DNA of 64,000 nt from NCBI GenBank assembly GCA_017305665.1, contig JAFKKH010000015.1:62001-126000 (forward strand), written 5' to 3'. Origin of the DNA: Hyphomicrobiales bacterium (GTDB lineage Bacteria; Pseudomonadota; Alphaproteobacteria; Rhizobiales; Xanthobacteraceae). Positions 20,078 through 29,654 of the stretch are shown here, one piece after another (within the stretch, counting starts at the first letter, position 1; every line of letters starts with the position of its first letter). The position numbers and the translations under genes were made by a program. The notes beneath the pieces are model-generated. The model was not told the origin of the DNA, ran no database searches, and worked only from the letters and a program-made list of their open reading frames with translations.

Positions 20078-21292
20078 CTAGCTCGATTTTGATTTCAGCA
20101 TCGCGGTTGTCAATGGCACAAGCATCACGCCACGGCTCTCGAGAGCCTTGGCCCAGATGCCGATCCGGTCGATCGAGACCGGAAGCGCCGAAGCCATGCC
20201 GATGGCAGAACCCCGTTCCTTCGCCAGATCCGCGAGTCGCGAGAGCGCCTTGTCGACCTCAACGGACGTCGGGACGGCATCGATGGTCACGTCCGCCTTG
20301 GCGAACGGCACGGCCTGCCCATCGGCGAGCTGACTCGCGACGCTTCGCGGCGTCGAACCGTCGTCGAGAAAGCCGAGCCCACGCTTGGCTGCTTCGCGGA
20401 TGACCGGTTGCATCACCGCGTCCGACGAGACGAATTTGGCGCCCATGAAATTGGCGATGCCGACGTAACCCTGGAAGCGGCTGAGATGCCAATGCAGACG
20501 GTCGATATTCTGTTCGGCGCCGAGCGAGGTCAGTAGGGTCCGCGGCCCCGGATCGTTGTCGGGATAGTCGTAGGGCTCCATCGGAACCTGCAACAGAATC
20601 TCATGGTGTTGCGCGCGGGCGCGCTCGACCAGCTTCGCTGGATCGGAGCCGTAGGGCGTAAAGGCCAGCGTCACGGCTGACGGCAGCTTCATGATGGCAT
20701 CGGCGGTTTTTGCCGCGCCGACTCCGAGGCCGCCGACGACGATCGCGACCACCGGCATGGTTGCCGCCTTCGCGCGTTCGGCGTCGGTGCCCATGGCGTA
20801 GGCCTTGAACGGCTTCAGACCGTCCGCCGCGATGATGGGAATCATCCCGTAACGCGATTTTTCCAGCAGACGCTGGTCGATTCCGGCGGCTATCGTGGCC
20901 GGTGCGGCGTCGCTGTCGGTCTTGTCCGGCTCAGTGCCTCCGACAACGACATCCTGACGAGCGCCGCTGGAGCCATCGATGATGGTGATGGTCCTTTGCC
21001 CGGTTGCCGGAACTTGCGTCGTCGTGGCGGCACGGCTGTCCGGCTTTTGCGCGGCATGCGGAGTGGTCGCCGGCTTGCCGTCAGATGCGGCGGGCTGCCG
21101 GATCGCAATCCGCGCGGTGGGCTCGCCGCCGAGTGGATTGTGGTTGAAGAGCGCGAAGCCGAGAAACGTGACGAGGATCAGCCCCAGCAGAACGGTCGCG
21201 GCCTGCGGAAAGGTGAAGGGAAGCCGGAGGCGTCGCCTGCGTGCGGGGGTCTGCCCGAGCGGCGTGCTGAGATCGTCCGTCGTGTCGGCCAT
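20078..21292 (-). CDS. Divergent polysaccharide deacetylase family protein (YibQ-like)
   Basis: This 404-residue protein starts at an ATG with a strong GGGGAGG ribosome site. A basic cytoplasmic N-terminus ([10 protein letters not shown]) precedes one membrane helix (about 30-49), a low-complexity linker rich in Ala/Thr/Asp (about 55-135), and a deacetylase-like NodB fold from about 180 ([18 protein letters not shown]-type motifs missing). The family (DUF610/YibQ) keeps the fold, but its metal-binding residues differ from classical polysaccharide deacetylases, so activity is uncertain. It is downstream of ctpA and envC, an arrangement common across proteobacteria that points to cell-envelope work. 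Confidence 0.85.
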   Translation of the reverse strand: MADTTDDLSTPLGQTPARRRRLRLPFTFPQAATVLLGLILVTFLGFALFNHNPLGGEPTARIAIRQPAASDGKPATTPHAAQKPDSRAATTTQVPATGQRTITIIDGSSGARQDVVVGGTEPDKTDSDAAPATIAAGIDQRLLEKSRYGMIPIIAADGLKPFKAYAMGTDAERAKAATMPVVAIVVGGLGVGAAKTADAIMKLPSAVTLAFTPYGSDPAKLVERARAQHHEILLQVPMEPYDYPDNDPGPRTLLTSLGAEQNIDRLHWHLSRFQGYVGIANFMGAKFVSSDAVMQPVIREAAKRGLGFLDDGSTPRSVASQLADGQAVPFAKADVTIDAVPTSVEVDKALSRLADLAKERGSAIGMASALPVSIDRIGIWAKALESRGVMLVPLTTAMLKSKSS

Positions 21293-21389
21293 GGACCTCC
21301 CCGAATCATTCGAGCGGACAATACCATGAGCACGCGCGCCCGCGGCAGATCGCGATCGGTCGGGGCGGTCGGGAGCGAACCAGAACCCG

Positions 21390-21423
21390 AAAATAAATCG
21401 GGCGGCCCGAAAGCCGCCCGATT
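21390..21423 (-). terminator. Intrinsic terminator downstream of ctpA
   Basis: AATCGGGCGGC (21396-21406) and GCCGCCCGATT (21413-21423) form an 11-bp stem with a six-base loop. Read on the minus strand it is followed by TATTTT, fitting termination after ctpA. Confidence 0.75.
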
Positions 21424-21450
21424 GCAGAAAGCTGGTCTATTTCAAGGGGA

Positions 21451-22800
21451 TCAATTCGCCGCCTTGCTCGCCGGCTTGTCGATCGCTGCCTTGTCGCCGG
21501 TGGCCGGGAGGTTGGCCTTGATGCCGTGCAGAAGGTCGTCGGCCATCTTCAGCGCCTTGTCGTTCTTGGCATCCGGCGGGACGTAGGACTGCGACCCCGT
21601 TTTCTCGTCGGTGCCGTTCTTCAGATGGCCGCGCAGCGAAGCTTCGCCCTTGGTATCGGTCCGCGACTTCAGTTCGTCCGGCACATCCTGCAGCACCTCG
21701 ATATCCGGAACGATGCCCTTCGCCTGAATCGAGCGGCCCGACGGCGTGTAGTAGCGCGCCGTGGTCAGCCGCAGTGCGCCATTGCCGGAGCCGAGCGGAA
21801 TGATGGTCTGCACCGAGCCCTTGCCGAACGAGCGGGTGCCGACCAGCGTTGCCCGCTTGTGGTCCTGCAAGGCACCGGCAACGATTTCCGATGCCGACGC
21901 CGAGCCGCCGTTGATCAGAACGATCACGGGCTTGCCCTTGGTGAGGTCGCCCGGATGCGCGGAGCGGCGCTGGGTTTCCTCGGGATTACGGCCGCGGGTC
22001 GATACGATCTCTCCGCGATCGAGGAAGCTATCGGATACCGTCACCGCTTCCTCGAGCAATCCGCCGGGGTTGTTGCGGAGGTCGATGATGTAGCCCTTGA
22101 GCTTGTCGCCGATCTGGCTCTGCAGGTCGGCGATCGACTTCTTCAGGCCTTCAGTGGTCTGCTCGTTGAAAGTGGTGATGCGGATATAGGCGATGTCATC
22201 CGCCTCGACACGCGCGCGCACCGAACGGACGCGAATATTGTCGCGCACCAGCGTCACATCGATCGGATTGTCCTGGCCCTTGCGGATGATCTTGAGCTTG
22301 ATCTTGGTGCCGACCGGACCGCGCATCTTGTCGACGGCCTGATTGAGGGTGAGCCCCTGCACCGCCTCGTCGTCAAGATTGGTGATGATGTCGTTCGCCA
22401 GAATGCCGGCCTTCGATGCCGGCGTGTCGTCGATCGGTGAGACCACCTTGATCAGGCCGTCCTCCATCGTGACCTCGATGCCGAGGCCGCCGAACTCGCC
22501 GCGGGTCTGCACCTGCATGTCGCGGAAGCTCTTGGCATCCATGTAGCTCGAATGCGGATCGAGGCCCGAGAGCATGCCGCTGATGGCCGACTCGATCAGC
22601 TTGCTGTCGTCTGGTTTCTCGACGTAGTCGCTGCGCACGCGCTCGAACACGTCGCCGAACAGGTTGAGCTGGCGGTAGGTGTCCGACGTTGCGGCACGCG
22701 CGCTCGATCCCATCAGCACCGACCGCGGCTGGGTCACGAACAGCGTCAGCGCCGCACCGGTCGCGGCACTGAGAAGAATAAGAGACGTCTTGCGCATCAT
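21451..22800 (-). CDS. ctpA: C-terminal processing protease CtpA (S41 family)
   Basis: This 449-residue periplasmic serine protease starts at ATG 22800, whose codon overlaps the stop of the upstream gene (ATGA). It has a signal sequence (about 4-36, ending near SARA), a PDZ domain (about 95-180, with GLGIEV), and the S41 catalytic core with Ser302 in NGGSASASE and Lys327 in TRSFGKGS as the Ser-Lys dyad, assigned by position relative to Prc. CtpA-type proteases trim C-termini of envelope proteins and control peptidoglycan hydrolases, which fits the translational coupling to the EnvC-like gene. Confidence 0.95.
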   Translation of the reverse strand: MMRKTSLILLSAATGAALTLFVTQPRSVLMGSSARAATSDTYRQLNLFGDVFERVRSDYVEKPDDSKLIESAISGMLSGLDPHSSYMDAKSFRDMQVQTRGEFGGLGIEVTMEDGLIKVVSPIDDTPASKAGILANDIITNLDDEAVQGLTLNQAVDKMRGPVGTKIKLKIIRKGQDNPIDVTLVRDNIRVRSVRARVEADDIAYIRITTFNEQTTEGLKKSIADLQSQIGDKLKGYIIDLRNNPGGLLEEAVTVSDSFLDRGEIVSTRGRNPEETQRRSAHPGDLTKGKPVIVLINGGSASASEIVAGALQDHKRATLVGTRSFGKGSVQTIIPLGSGNGALRLTTARYYTPSGRSIQAKGIVPDIEVLQDVPDELKSRTDTKGEASLRGHLKNGTDEKTGSQSYVPPDAKNDKALKMADDLLHGIKANLPATGDKAAIDKPASKAAN

Positions 22801-24212
22801 CCGCGAACCTTTTCGCCTTTGTTTGCGGCCCACCATGGGCCTGGATCGATAGGAGTGCCGTCCTTGCGGAACTCGATATAGAGAACAGGCTGAGTCGCGT
22901 TCACCGCAAGAATCGAGGCGACGCGGGAGGTCGATCCCATCGTCGCTACCGGCTCTCCGGTCAACACGAACTGGCCAATGTTAACCGAAATACGCTCCAT
23001 CCCGGCGATCAGGACATGATACCCGCCCCCGGCATTGAGGATCAAGAGTTGTCCATAGCTGCGGAACGGCCCGGCATACACAACCCAGCCATCACACGGT
23101 GTTGTGACCTGCGCGCCCGGACGGGCTGCCAAGGAAATGCCTTTTTCCACGCCACCGACGCCGTCGGAACCACCGAAATCACGAATCTTCTTGCCGTTGA
23201 CGGGAAGCGCCAACAAGCCCTTGGCGGACGCAAAGGCAATGGCCGGACTGAGCCGTCCGGGGTCCTTGAGCGCGGTCAAATTGGGCTTGCCATTGAGCAG
23301 TGCCGGGGCGCCCTGAAGGCTCGCCGTGGCTGCCGCCTTGGCCGCAGCCTTCACGTCCTGCTCCATCTTGGCGATCAGGCCTTGCAGGCTGTCGACCTGA
23401 CGCGACAACGCGATGGCGCGCGCGCCTTCCGCCGCCATGTCCTTTTCGACGTTGCTTTGCTGCCGCTGCCGTTCGTCCACCAGTGACGCCAGGCGGGTTT
23501 GATCGTCCTTCAGTTTGTCCCGGTCGGCCGCCATCCGGTCGCGCTCGGCGGCGATCGACTTGCGCAGGCCGACGAGCTCGCCGAGATCGGCGACGAGCTT
23601 TTCCGCGCGGGCGCGCATGTCGGGGACCACGGCGCCGAGCAGCATCGCCGTGCGCAGCGATTGCAGCGCGTCCTCCGGCCTGACGAGCAATGCCGGCGGG
23701 GCGCGGCGTCCGACACGCTGCAGAGCGGCCAGCACCTCCACGATCTCCGAGCGGCGCGACTCCAGCGAGTCGCGGATCTGCTGTTCGCGCGCGTCGAGCG
23801 GTTGCAGGCGCGCTTCGGCTTCCGCGATCTTGGCTTCGATGCCGCGGACCCGCGCGGCGCCATCGATCAGTTGCTGATTGAGCTTGCTGCGATCCTGACC
23901 GATCGCCGCGATATCGGCTTTCAGCTTTGCCTGCAGCTCGGTCGCGTTCTTTTGCTGCTCCTTGACCGCCTCAAGCTCCTGCTCGCGCTGCTTGATGGTG
24001 TCCTCCGACGGAGGCGTTGCAGGAGAGGGCGTACTCGCCGCCTGTGCTCTCGCCGCGGATGAATTGGCGGATGAAATTCCCGCAAGCAGGCACGTTGCGA
24101 GGATCAGCATGGCCGCGGGCGGTTGCGGTCCGCGCCGTGCGTTGGACGATCGGAAATGCGCACCCCGGATCAGTCGCATATCCGCCGATCGGCGCTCGTC
24201 TGCTTGCACCAT
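22797..24212 (-). CDS. EnvC-like murein hydrolase activator (degenerate LytM)
   Basis: This 471-residue secreted protein starts at ATG 24212; an in-frame ATG at 24179 is possible. It has a signal peptide (about 33-57), a long coiled coil (about 70-310, Glu/Gln/Arg/Lys-rich), and a C-terminal LytM/M23 domain (about 335-460). The zinc ligands of active M23 peptidases are missing: the usual HxGxD region reads GVEKGISLAA and the usual HxH strand reads VLYIEFR. This is the EnvC pattern: an activator of N-acetylmuramoyl-L-alanine amidases at division rather than a peptidase. Its stop overlaps the ctpA start. Confidence 0.88.
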   Translation of the reverse strand: MVQADERRSADMRLIRGAHFRSSNARRGPQPPAAMLILATCLLAGISSANSSAARAQAASTPSPATPPSEDTIKQREQELEAVKEQQKNATELQAKLKADIAAIGQDRSKLNQQLIDGAARVRGIEAKIAEAEARLQPLDAREQQIRDSLESRRSEIVEVLAALQRVGRRAPPALLVRPEDALQSLRTAMLLGAVVPDMRARAEKLVADLGELVGLRKSIAAERDRMAADRDKLKDDQTRLASLVDERQRQQSNVEKDMAAEGARAIALSRQVDSLQGLIAKMEQDVKAAAKAAATASLQGAPALLNGKPNLTALKDPGRLSPAIAFASAKGLLALPVNGKKIRDFGGSDGVGGVEKGISLAARPGAQVTTPCDGWVVYAGPFRSYGQLLILNAGGGYHVLIAGMERISVNIGQFVLTGEPVATMGSTSRVASILAVNATQPVLYIEFRKDGTPIDPGPWWAANKGEKVRG

Positions 24213-24246
24213 GTTGATCCGGTCGCGCAGCGCATCGGGCAGAGCG

Positions 24247-24729
24247 CTAGCCGCGGTGATAGGGGTGGCCGGCCAGGATGGTCGCGGCCCGGTAGATCTG
24301 TTCCAGCAACATCACGCGTACAATCTGGTGCGGCCAGGTTGCCGCGCCGAATGCGACGCTGAGCTTAGCCTTGCGCCGCAATTCAGGCGAAAGTCCGTCC
24401 GCGCCGCCAATGACGAAAATAGTGCTGGCCACCGACTCATCCCGCCAGCGGCCAAGATGGCCTGCGAATGTGGCGCTGTCGATGTTTTTGCCCGTCTCGT
24501 CCAGCGCCACCAGGGCCGACCCTTCCGGAACCAGGGCGAGGATCGCCGCGGCCTCGTCGCTGATCCGGCGCTCGGTTTCGCGCGCACGGCTTTCGGGGAT
24601 TTCATGGATGTCGAGGCCGCGGAAGCCGAGCTTGCGACCGATATCGTCGAAGCGTCCGCGATAGCGGTCGGCAAGCTCCCGCTCCGGACCTTGTTTGAGA
24701 CGGCCGATGGCAATGACGACGAGACGCAT
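24247..24729 (-). CDS. rlmH: 23S rRNA (pseudouridine1915-N3)-methyltransferase RlmH
   Basis: This is a 160-residue SPOUT methyltransferase that acts on assembled 70S ribosomes at pseudouridine 1915 in helix 69. The start MRLVVIAIGRLKQGPE, the cofactor-binding knot IFVIGGADGLSPELR and the C-terminal LLEQIYRAATILAGHPYHR are characteristic. It lies between rsfS and envC in the conserved order nadD-rsfS-rlmH-envC-ctpA. Confidence 0.96.
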   Translation of the reverse strand: MRLVVIAIGRLKQGPERELADRYRGRFDDIGRKLGFRGLDIHEIPESRARETERRISDEAAAILALVPEGSALVALDETGKNIDSATFAGHLGRWRDESVASTIFVIGGADGLSPELRRKAKLSVAFGAATWPHQIVRVMLLEQIYRAATILAGHPYHRG

Positions 24730-24776
24730 GCGTGCAAGCTAGCACGCGCTTCCCAGGACCGCACCGGCCAGACGGG

Positions 24777-25250
24777 TCAGACCGTCTTCGCCGTCGCCGT
24801 GTTCTGCGTCCACAACCGTTCGAGGTTGTAGAACTCGCGAACCTCCGGCCTGAACACGTGTACGATCACGTCGCCGGAATCGATCAGCACCCAATCGCAG
24901 TTGGGCAAGCCCTCGATGTGGATGCCTTTGACTCCGGTTTCCTTGAGACCCTTGGCGACGTTCTCGGCGACCGCACCGACATGCCGGTTCGACCGGCCCG
25001 TGGTGACGACCATGTAGTCCGAAAATGCCGATTTGCCGCGAAGGTCGATGGTGACCGTCTCTTCCGCCTTCATGTCTTCGAGGCGGGAGAGGATCAGGTT
25101 GAGGGTTTCGTCGGCGGCAGATGGCGCCGGTGAAACCGCGGAGGCCGTCTTACGCGTTTTCGATGCGACGGGCTTCCTGGACTTGGACAATACAGATGTG
25201 GTCAGGGACCATTCCTTTCGCTGTATCGCGGACGCCGAATCCTTTGGCAT
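24777..25250 (-). CDS. rsfS: Ribosome silencing factor RsfS
   Basis: RsfS binds ribosomal protein L14 and blocks subunit joining when nutrients are scarce. The 157-residue protein has the conserved domain from about residue 48 (ILSRLEDMKAEETVTIDLRG, SDYMVVTTGRSNRHV, WVLIDSGDVIVHVF). About 45 lysine/serine-rich residues precede it with no family match. The ATG at 25250 has no clear RBS, while an AAAGGA lies inside the frame near codon 11, so the real start may be further in. It is downstream of nadD, the usual neighbour. Confidence 0.93.
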   Translation of the reverse strand: MPKDSASAIQRKEWSLTTSVLSKSRKPVASKTRKTASAVSPAPSAADETLNLILSRLEDMKAEETVTIDLRGKSAFSDYMVVTTGRSNRHVGAVAENVAKGLKETGVKGIHIEGLPNCDWVLIDSGDVIVHVFRPEVREFYNLERLWTQNTATAKTV

Positions 25251-25338
25251 CCGACGCTATTCTACGCATGTGGGGTTAAGGGTTTCAATATTCCAGTTAC
25301 GTGGGTCTTTCACGTTTCCGAAGTCCGGTTCTCCAACA

Positions 25339-25968
25339 TCATGTCTTCCACGTTCCGTCGTGGTTCCTGAGACCTGTCGATGACAGGCTCGATTTCATAC
25401 CCGTGAGGAATACCCAAGCCGGCGGCCGTTGCGTGGCCAGCCGGCCGGCCGCGGCTTCCGGCATGCGCCAGCGCGCAAGTGCCTGCGCGGCGGGCGCGGC
25501 GAGCGCGCGAAAGCTCTGCGGCGGGCGGTCGATCACTGCGATCGGAACTTGCGTCGCGATCCGTTGCCAGTTCTCCCAGCGATGGAACTGGGTCAGATTG
25601 TCGGCACCCATGATCCAGACAAAATGCACGCTGGCGCACCTGCGTCGCAGATAGGTGATGGTATCGACAGTATAACGCGTTCCGATGACAGCTTCGAGAC
25701 AGCTCACATCGATCCGTGGATCGCGGGCCATCGCTCGCGCGGCCGCGGCACGCTCGCCGAGGTCGTGCAGCGCGCTGACGTCCTTCAGCGGGTTACCCGG
25801 TGAGATGAGCCACCATACCCGGTCGAGCTTCAGCCGTTTCAAGGCATAGAGACTGATGGCGCGATGCGCAGCGTGGGGCGGATTGAACGAGCCGCCGAGC
25901 AGGCCGATGCGCATGCCATTGGAATGAATCGGAATCGCGCTGGATAAAATGATGGAACGCGGATCCAA
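25339..25968 (-). CDS. nadD: Nicotinate-nucleotide adenylyltransferase NadD
   Basis: NadD makes nicotinate adenine dinucleotide in NAD synthesis. The nucleotidyltransferase motif [11 protein letters not shown] (about 25-35) and the C-terminal SSLSSTGLR (the S-S-T-x-x-R element) are present. The TTG at 25968 is preceded by GGAGA and gives 209 residues. The first ATG in frame (25914, [10 protein letters not shown]) has no RBS but would suit the fold, so the start is open. It lies between proA and rsfS. Confidence 0.94.
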   Translation of the reverse strand: MDPRSIILSSAIPIHSNGMRIGLLGGSFNPPHAAHRAISLYALKRLKLDRVWWLISPGNPLKDVSALHDLGERAAAARAMARDPRIDVSCLEAVIGTRYTVDTITYLRRRCASVHFVWIMGADNLTQFHRWENWQRIATQVPIAVIDRPPQSFRALAAPAAQALARWRMPEAAAGRLATQRPPAWVFLTGMKSSLSSTGLRNHDGTWKT

Positions 25969-26054
25969 GTCAGTCTCCGCGCAACCGGGTGCATGGTTCG
26001 CCAGCGTGTGCGCGGCCGGGCGATGACATCATGCGCGCCTGGATGATGTGACGC

Positions 26055-27347
26055 TCACGGCCGGGTCTGTCCGGTGCCGTGCACGCGATACTTGAAGCTG
26101 GTCAGTTGCTCGGCGCCGACCGGACCTCGCGCGTGGAATTTTCCGGTGGCAATGCCGATCTCGGCGCCGAAGCCGAATTCGCCGCCGTCCGCGAATTGCG
26201 TCGAGGCGTTATGCAGCACGATCGCCGAATCGACCTCGCTGAGAAACTTCTCGGCTGTTTTTGAATCGTCGGTAACGATCGCATCGGTATGGTGCGAGCC
26301 GTGGTGCTGGATGTGCGCGATGGCATCGGCGACGCCGTCGACAACTTTCGCGGCGATGATCGCGTCCTCGTATTCGGTGTCCCAATCGGCATCGACCGCA
26401 GGTTTCACACGCGTGTCGATGCCCTGCACGGCGGCATCGCCGCGCACTTCGCAGCCTGCCTCGATCAGCATATCGACCAGTGGCTTCAACGTTTTCGGCG
26501 CGCTGGCGCGATCGACCAGCAGTGTTTCCGCCGCACCGCAGACGCCGGGACGGCGCATCTTGGCGTTGAGCACGATCGATTTCGCCATGTCGAGATTGGC
26601 GTCGCGATCGATGTAGACGTGATTGACGCCTTCGAGATGCGCAAACACCGGCACGCGCGCTTCGGCTTCGACGCGCGCAACGAGACTTTTTCCTCCGCGC
26701 GGTACGATGACGTCGATGCCGCCGTTCAATCCGGTGAGCAACAGGCCAACCGCTGCGCGATCGCGGGTCGGCACCAGCGTGATCGCGGCTTCCGGCAAAC
26801 CTGCTTCGCGCAAACCCTGCACGAGCGATTCATGGATCGCGCGGCACGACCGGAAACTGTCCGAGCCGCCGCGCAGGATCACGGCGTTGCCGGACTTCAG
26901 GCACAGCACGCCGGCATCGGCGCAGACGTTGGGACGGCTTTCGAAAATCACGGCGACCACGCCAAGCGGCACGCGCACGCGCTCGATGACCATGCCGTTC
27001 GGACGTTGCCAGCGTTCGGTGATCTTGCCGACGGGATCGTCGATGTCGCGCACGACCTTGATGCCGTCGGCCATCGCGTCGACGCGCGCTTGCGTCAGCG
27101 TCAGGCGATCGACGAAGGCCGAGGTGGCGCCGCCCGCGCGGGCCTCGGCGACGTCTTCCGCGTTGGCTTGCAGAATCGCCGCCGCGTTGGCGCGGATCGC
27201 ACGCGCCATCGCATCGAGCGCCTGATTTTTTTGTTCCGGCGAGGCAAGACCGAGCACGCGGGCGGCGGCGCGCGCTTGCTGTGCAAGATCGCTCATCAGG
27301 GCCGACAAATCGGCGGCGGCGTCGATCGCCTTCAGGGAGGCCGTCAT
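26055..27347 (-). CDS. proA: Gamma-glutamyl phosphate reductase ProA
   Basis: ProA is the NADPH-dependent second step of proline synthesis, reducing gamma-glutamyl phosphate to the semialdehyde. The 430-residue protein has the aldehyde-dehydrogenase fold, with the catalytic cysteine in [15 protein letters not shown], the [11 protein letters not shown]-like segment [13 protein letters not shown], and the C-terminal [13 protein letters not shown]. It starts the nadD-rsfS-rlmH-envC-ctpA run. Its partner proB is 23 kb away, and the gene upstream is an unrelated HxlR regulator instead of obg-proB. Confidence 0.96.
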   Translation of the reverse strand: MTASLKAIDAAADLSALMSDLAQQARAAARVLGLASPEQKNQALDAMARAIRANAAAILQANAEDVAEARAGGATSAFVDRLTLTQARVDAMADGIKVVRDIDDPVGKITERWQRPNGMVIERVRVPLGVVAVIFESRPNVCADAGVLCLKSGNAVILRGGSDSFRSCRAIHESLVQGLREAGLPEAAITLVPTRDRAAVGLLLTGLNGGIDVIVPRGGKSLVARVEAEARVPVFAHLEGVNHVYIDRDANLDMAKSIVLNAKMRRPGVCGAAETLLVDRASAPKTLKPLVDMLIEAGCEVRGDAAVQGIDTRVKPAVDADWDTEYEDAIIAAKVVDGVADAIAHIQHHGSHHTDAIVTDDSKTAEKFLSEVDSAIVLHNASTQFADGGEFGFGAEIGIATGKFHARGPVGAEQLTSFKYRVHGTGQTRP

Positions 27348-27614
27348 AATGGTTCCGTTTTCTCTTAAGGCTATGTCCTAGCACAGAAATTTGCGTCCGG
27401 CGAGACATCGGCCGGCAGACCTGCCCTGTGGCCGCGAAATGATGCGGCGAACCCAAGGCAAGCCGCTTTGACGTGGCGGGTCTTGCGGCCAAATCAAGGC
27501 AGCTCGGCCCAAACTCGGTCAATGGCCGATCCGCCCCGGCGGCGCCTGAATGTGTACCGAAAATACAACCAAAGATTGTAGAAACGGTTCGCGGAGACCG
27601 GTGCCGAGGCCGAG

Positions 27615-28337
27615 TCAGGTTGCGGCCAGCTCCGCCTGTCCGCTCGGTCTGGCACCGGCCGGCGCGAACATGCTGAGCGCGAACCACGAGCGGAACGCCG
27701 CGACGTCGCGGCGCGATCCGTCGAGGCGGAGCCGGTCCTCGCGAACAGCCTGATCGATCGTGATGTGGCCGAGCCAGATCTCGGTCAGCAGCCGCAGGCT
27801 TCCGCTGACGAACAGATCGACGTCGAAACCCGGATCCTTGTAGCAGAGATCGACGGCGCCGCCCTCGAACACCAGCCAGTAGCAACGCTGGTTGGCCGGC
27901 ACGCCGGAAAATCTGAACGCAGTGACGTAGCGACGGTCGCGATGGGCGACGCGGTTGGCGGCGTTACGGCGGACGTCCCACATCAAAAGATTCGGATCGA
28001 GGTTGCCGGGATCGAGATGATCGTGGCGCAGCCAGCGTTGTGCCCACAGCCCCATGCCTTCGATGACCGGAAACAACTCCCGGCCCGCCGGCGTCAGATG
28101 ATATTCGGCACTGCCGCTCGCGCCGCTGCGGCGCTCGATGATTCCGGCGTATTGCAATTCCCTCAGCCGCCGCGCCAGCAGCGCCGACGACATCCGCGGC
28201 ACGCCGCGCTGCAGGTCGTTGAAGCGGACGCTGCCGCACAAGAGCTCGCGGATCACGAGCGGCGTCCATCGTTCCGCCAGCACTTCGGCGGCAATCGCGA
28301 TCGGGCAGAACTGGCCGTAACCCCTGGTCTCGCGCAT
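27615..28337 (-). CDS. HxlR-family transcriptional regulator with extra C-terminal domain
   Basis: This is a 240-residue protein. Residues 5-105 are a winged helix of the HxlR type, with the family cysteine Cys11 in YGQFCPIAIA, then ERWTPLVIREL, VPRMSSALLARRLREL and YHLTPAGREL. Residues about 115-235 form an extra domain of the SCP2/ligand-binding kind seen in longer HxlR proteins; this assignment is weak. It is divergent from an acyl-CoA dehydrogenase, with a perfect palindrome in the 108-base gap that is probably its operator. It likely senses a thiol-reactive or acyl compound (inference). Confidence 0.88.
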   Translation of the reverse strand: MRETRGYGQFCPIAIAAEVLAERWTPLVIRELLCGSVRFNDLQRGVPRMSSALLARRLRELQYAGIIERRSGASGSAEYHLTPAGRELFPVIEGMGLWAQRWLRHDHLDPGNLDPNLLMWDVRRNAANRVAHRDRRYVTAFRFSGVPANQRCYWLVFEGGAVDLCYKDPGFDVDLFVSGSLRLLTEIWLGHITIDQAVREDRLRLDGSRRDVAAFRSWFALSMFAPAGARPSGQAELAAT

Positions 28338-28370
28338 GCCGGGACTCTACGCCCGGATGCCGGCCCCGGG

Positions 28371-28391
28371 CAACTTCACATATTGAAGTTG
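28371..28391. promoter_or_regulatory. Perfect 21-bp palindrome, probable HxlR operator
   Basis: CAACTTCA and TGAAGTTG arms (8 bp each) flank CATAT. The site is centred between the divergent starts at 28337 (HxlR regulator) and 28446 (acyl-CoA dehydrogenase). Its position and perfect symmetry fit autoregulation plus control of the enzyme. Confidence 0.7.
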
Positions 28392-28445
28392 AGGTCCGGT
28401 GGCGCCGGAGCAGCATGGGGCACCATCCAGCAACAGGAGCGTGTC

Positions 28446-29576
28446 ATGACCGGATATCTCGACCTTCAGGCGCTCGTGCAGATCATCGGACCGCGGTTCG
28501 CGGACGGCGCTGCGAAGCGCGATGCGGAGGATGTTTTCGTCGCGGATCATTACGACGTGCTGAAGCAGCACAAGGTGTTTTCCGCGCTGGTACCGGCGGA
28601 GCTCGGCGGTGGCGGCTTGGCGCACAGCGCCATGTGCCGCTTCCTGCGCCAGCTCGCGCATTACTGCCCCTCGACGGCGCTGGCGCTGTCGATGCATCAG
28701 CATCTCGTGGCGGCCGCCGTCTACAATCACCGCAATGGAAAGCCGGGGCAGAAATTGCTGGAGAAGGTGGCGGCATCCGAAATCGTGCTGATCTCGACCG
28801 GCGCCAACGACTGGATGGAATCGAGCGGTCTCGCGACGCGCGCCGACGGCGGCTTCCGCATCAATGCGCGCAAGCCGTTTGGCAGTGGCTCGCCGAAAGG
28901 CGGCCTGCTGATGACGTCGGCGCCGTTCGAGGATCCGAAAGAAGGATGGCAGGTGCTGCACTTCGGCGTGCCGTTCAGCGCGCCCGGCATCGCGCTGGCC
29001 GACGACTGGCAGACGCTCGGCATGCGTGCGACGGGATCGCAGACCGTCGTGATGGAGAACGTGTTCGTGCCCGACGATGCGATCGCACTGCGGCGGCCGC
29101 GCGGAAAATTCCATCCGGCGTGGAACGTGATCCTGACGGTGGCGCTGCCGCTGATCATGTCGGTCTATGCCGGCGTGGCGGAAGCCGCCGCTGATATCGG
29201 TACCGAACTTGCGCGCAAGCGCCTGAACGATCCCATCGTGCCGTACCTGCTCGGCGAACTCGCCAACGAATTGACCAGGGTGCAGCTCGCGACCGACGAC
29301 ATGGTCCGTCTCGCCAATGATTTCGACGTTACGATGGGCCTCGAGGTGACCAGCCCGATGCTGGTGCGCAAGACCATCGTCGCCGAGGGCGTCCTCTCAA
29401 CGGTGGAGAAGGCGATGGAGGCGGCCGGCGGCGCCGGCTTCTATCGCAAAGCGGGGCTCGAGCGCCTGCTGCGCGATGCGCATGGCGCGCAATTCCATCC
29501 GCTGCCGGCCAAGCGGCAGCACCGCTTCACCGGCCGCATCGCGCTCGGCCTCGATCCGATCATGGACGCGGCGTAA
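28446..29576 (+). CDS. Acyl-CoA dehydrogenase family flavoprotein
   Basis: This 376-residue protein starts at the ATG at 28446, which has an AGGAG ribosome site; the frame runs open far upstream, but that part overlaps the regulator antisense. It has the N-terminal helical domain (ALVPAELGGGG near residue 45), a middle beta domain (ISTGANDWMESSG, MRATGSQTVVMENVFVP) and a C-terminal helical bundle (AAGGAGFYRKAGLERLLRDAHGAQFHPLP). The DANDWMESSG-like segment and the LPAKRQHRFTGR tail suggest a monooxygenase-like or DszC-like branch rather than a beta-oxidation enzyme. It is paired with a divergent HxlR regulator. The substrate is unknown. Confidence 0.85.
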   Translation: MTGYLDLQALVQIIGPRFADGAAKRDAEDVFVADHYDVLKQHKVFSALVPAELGGGGLAHSAMCRFLRQLAHYCPSTALALSMHQHLVAAAVYNHRNGKPGQKLLEKVAASEIVLISTGANDWMESSGLATRADGGFRINARKPFGSGSPKGGLLMTSAPFEDPKEGWQVLHFGVPFSAPGIALADDWQTLGMRATGSQTVVMENVFVPDDAIALRRPRGKFHPAWNVILTVALPLIMSVYAGVAEAAADIGTELARKRLNDPIVPYLLGELANELTRVQLATDDMVRLANDFDVTMGLEVTSPMLVRKTIVAEGVLSTVEKAMEAAGGAGFYRKAGLERLLRDAHGAQFHPLPAKRQHRFTGRIALGLDPIMDAA

Positions 29577-29654
29577 GCCAAGACGAGGCCATTGCCCTCG
29601 GGCGTGGCCAGCCCCGCTACCGTCGTCGCGCAACGGCTGTGAGGAAACAAGGGA

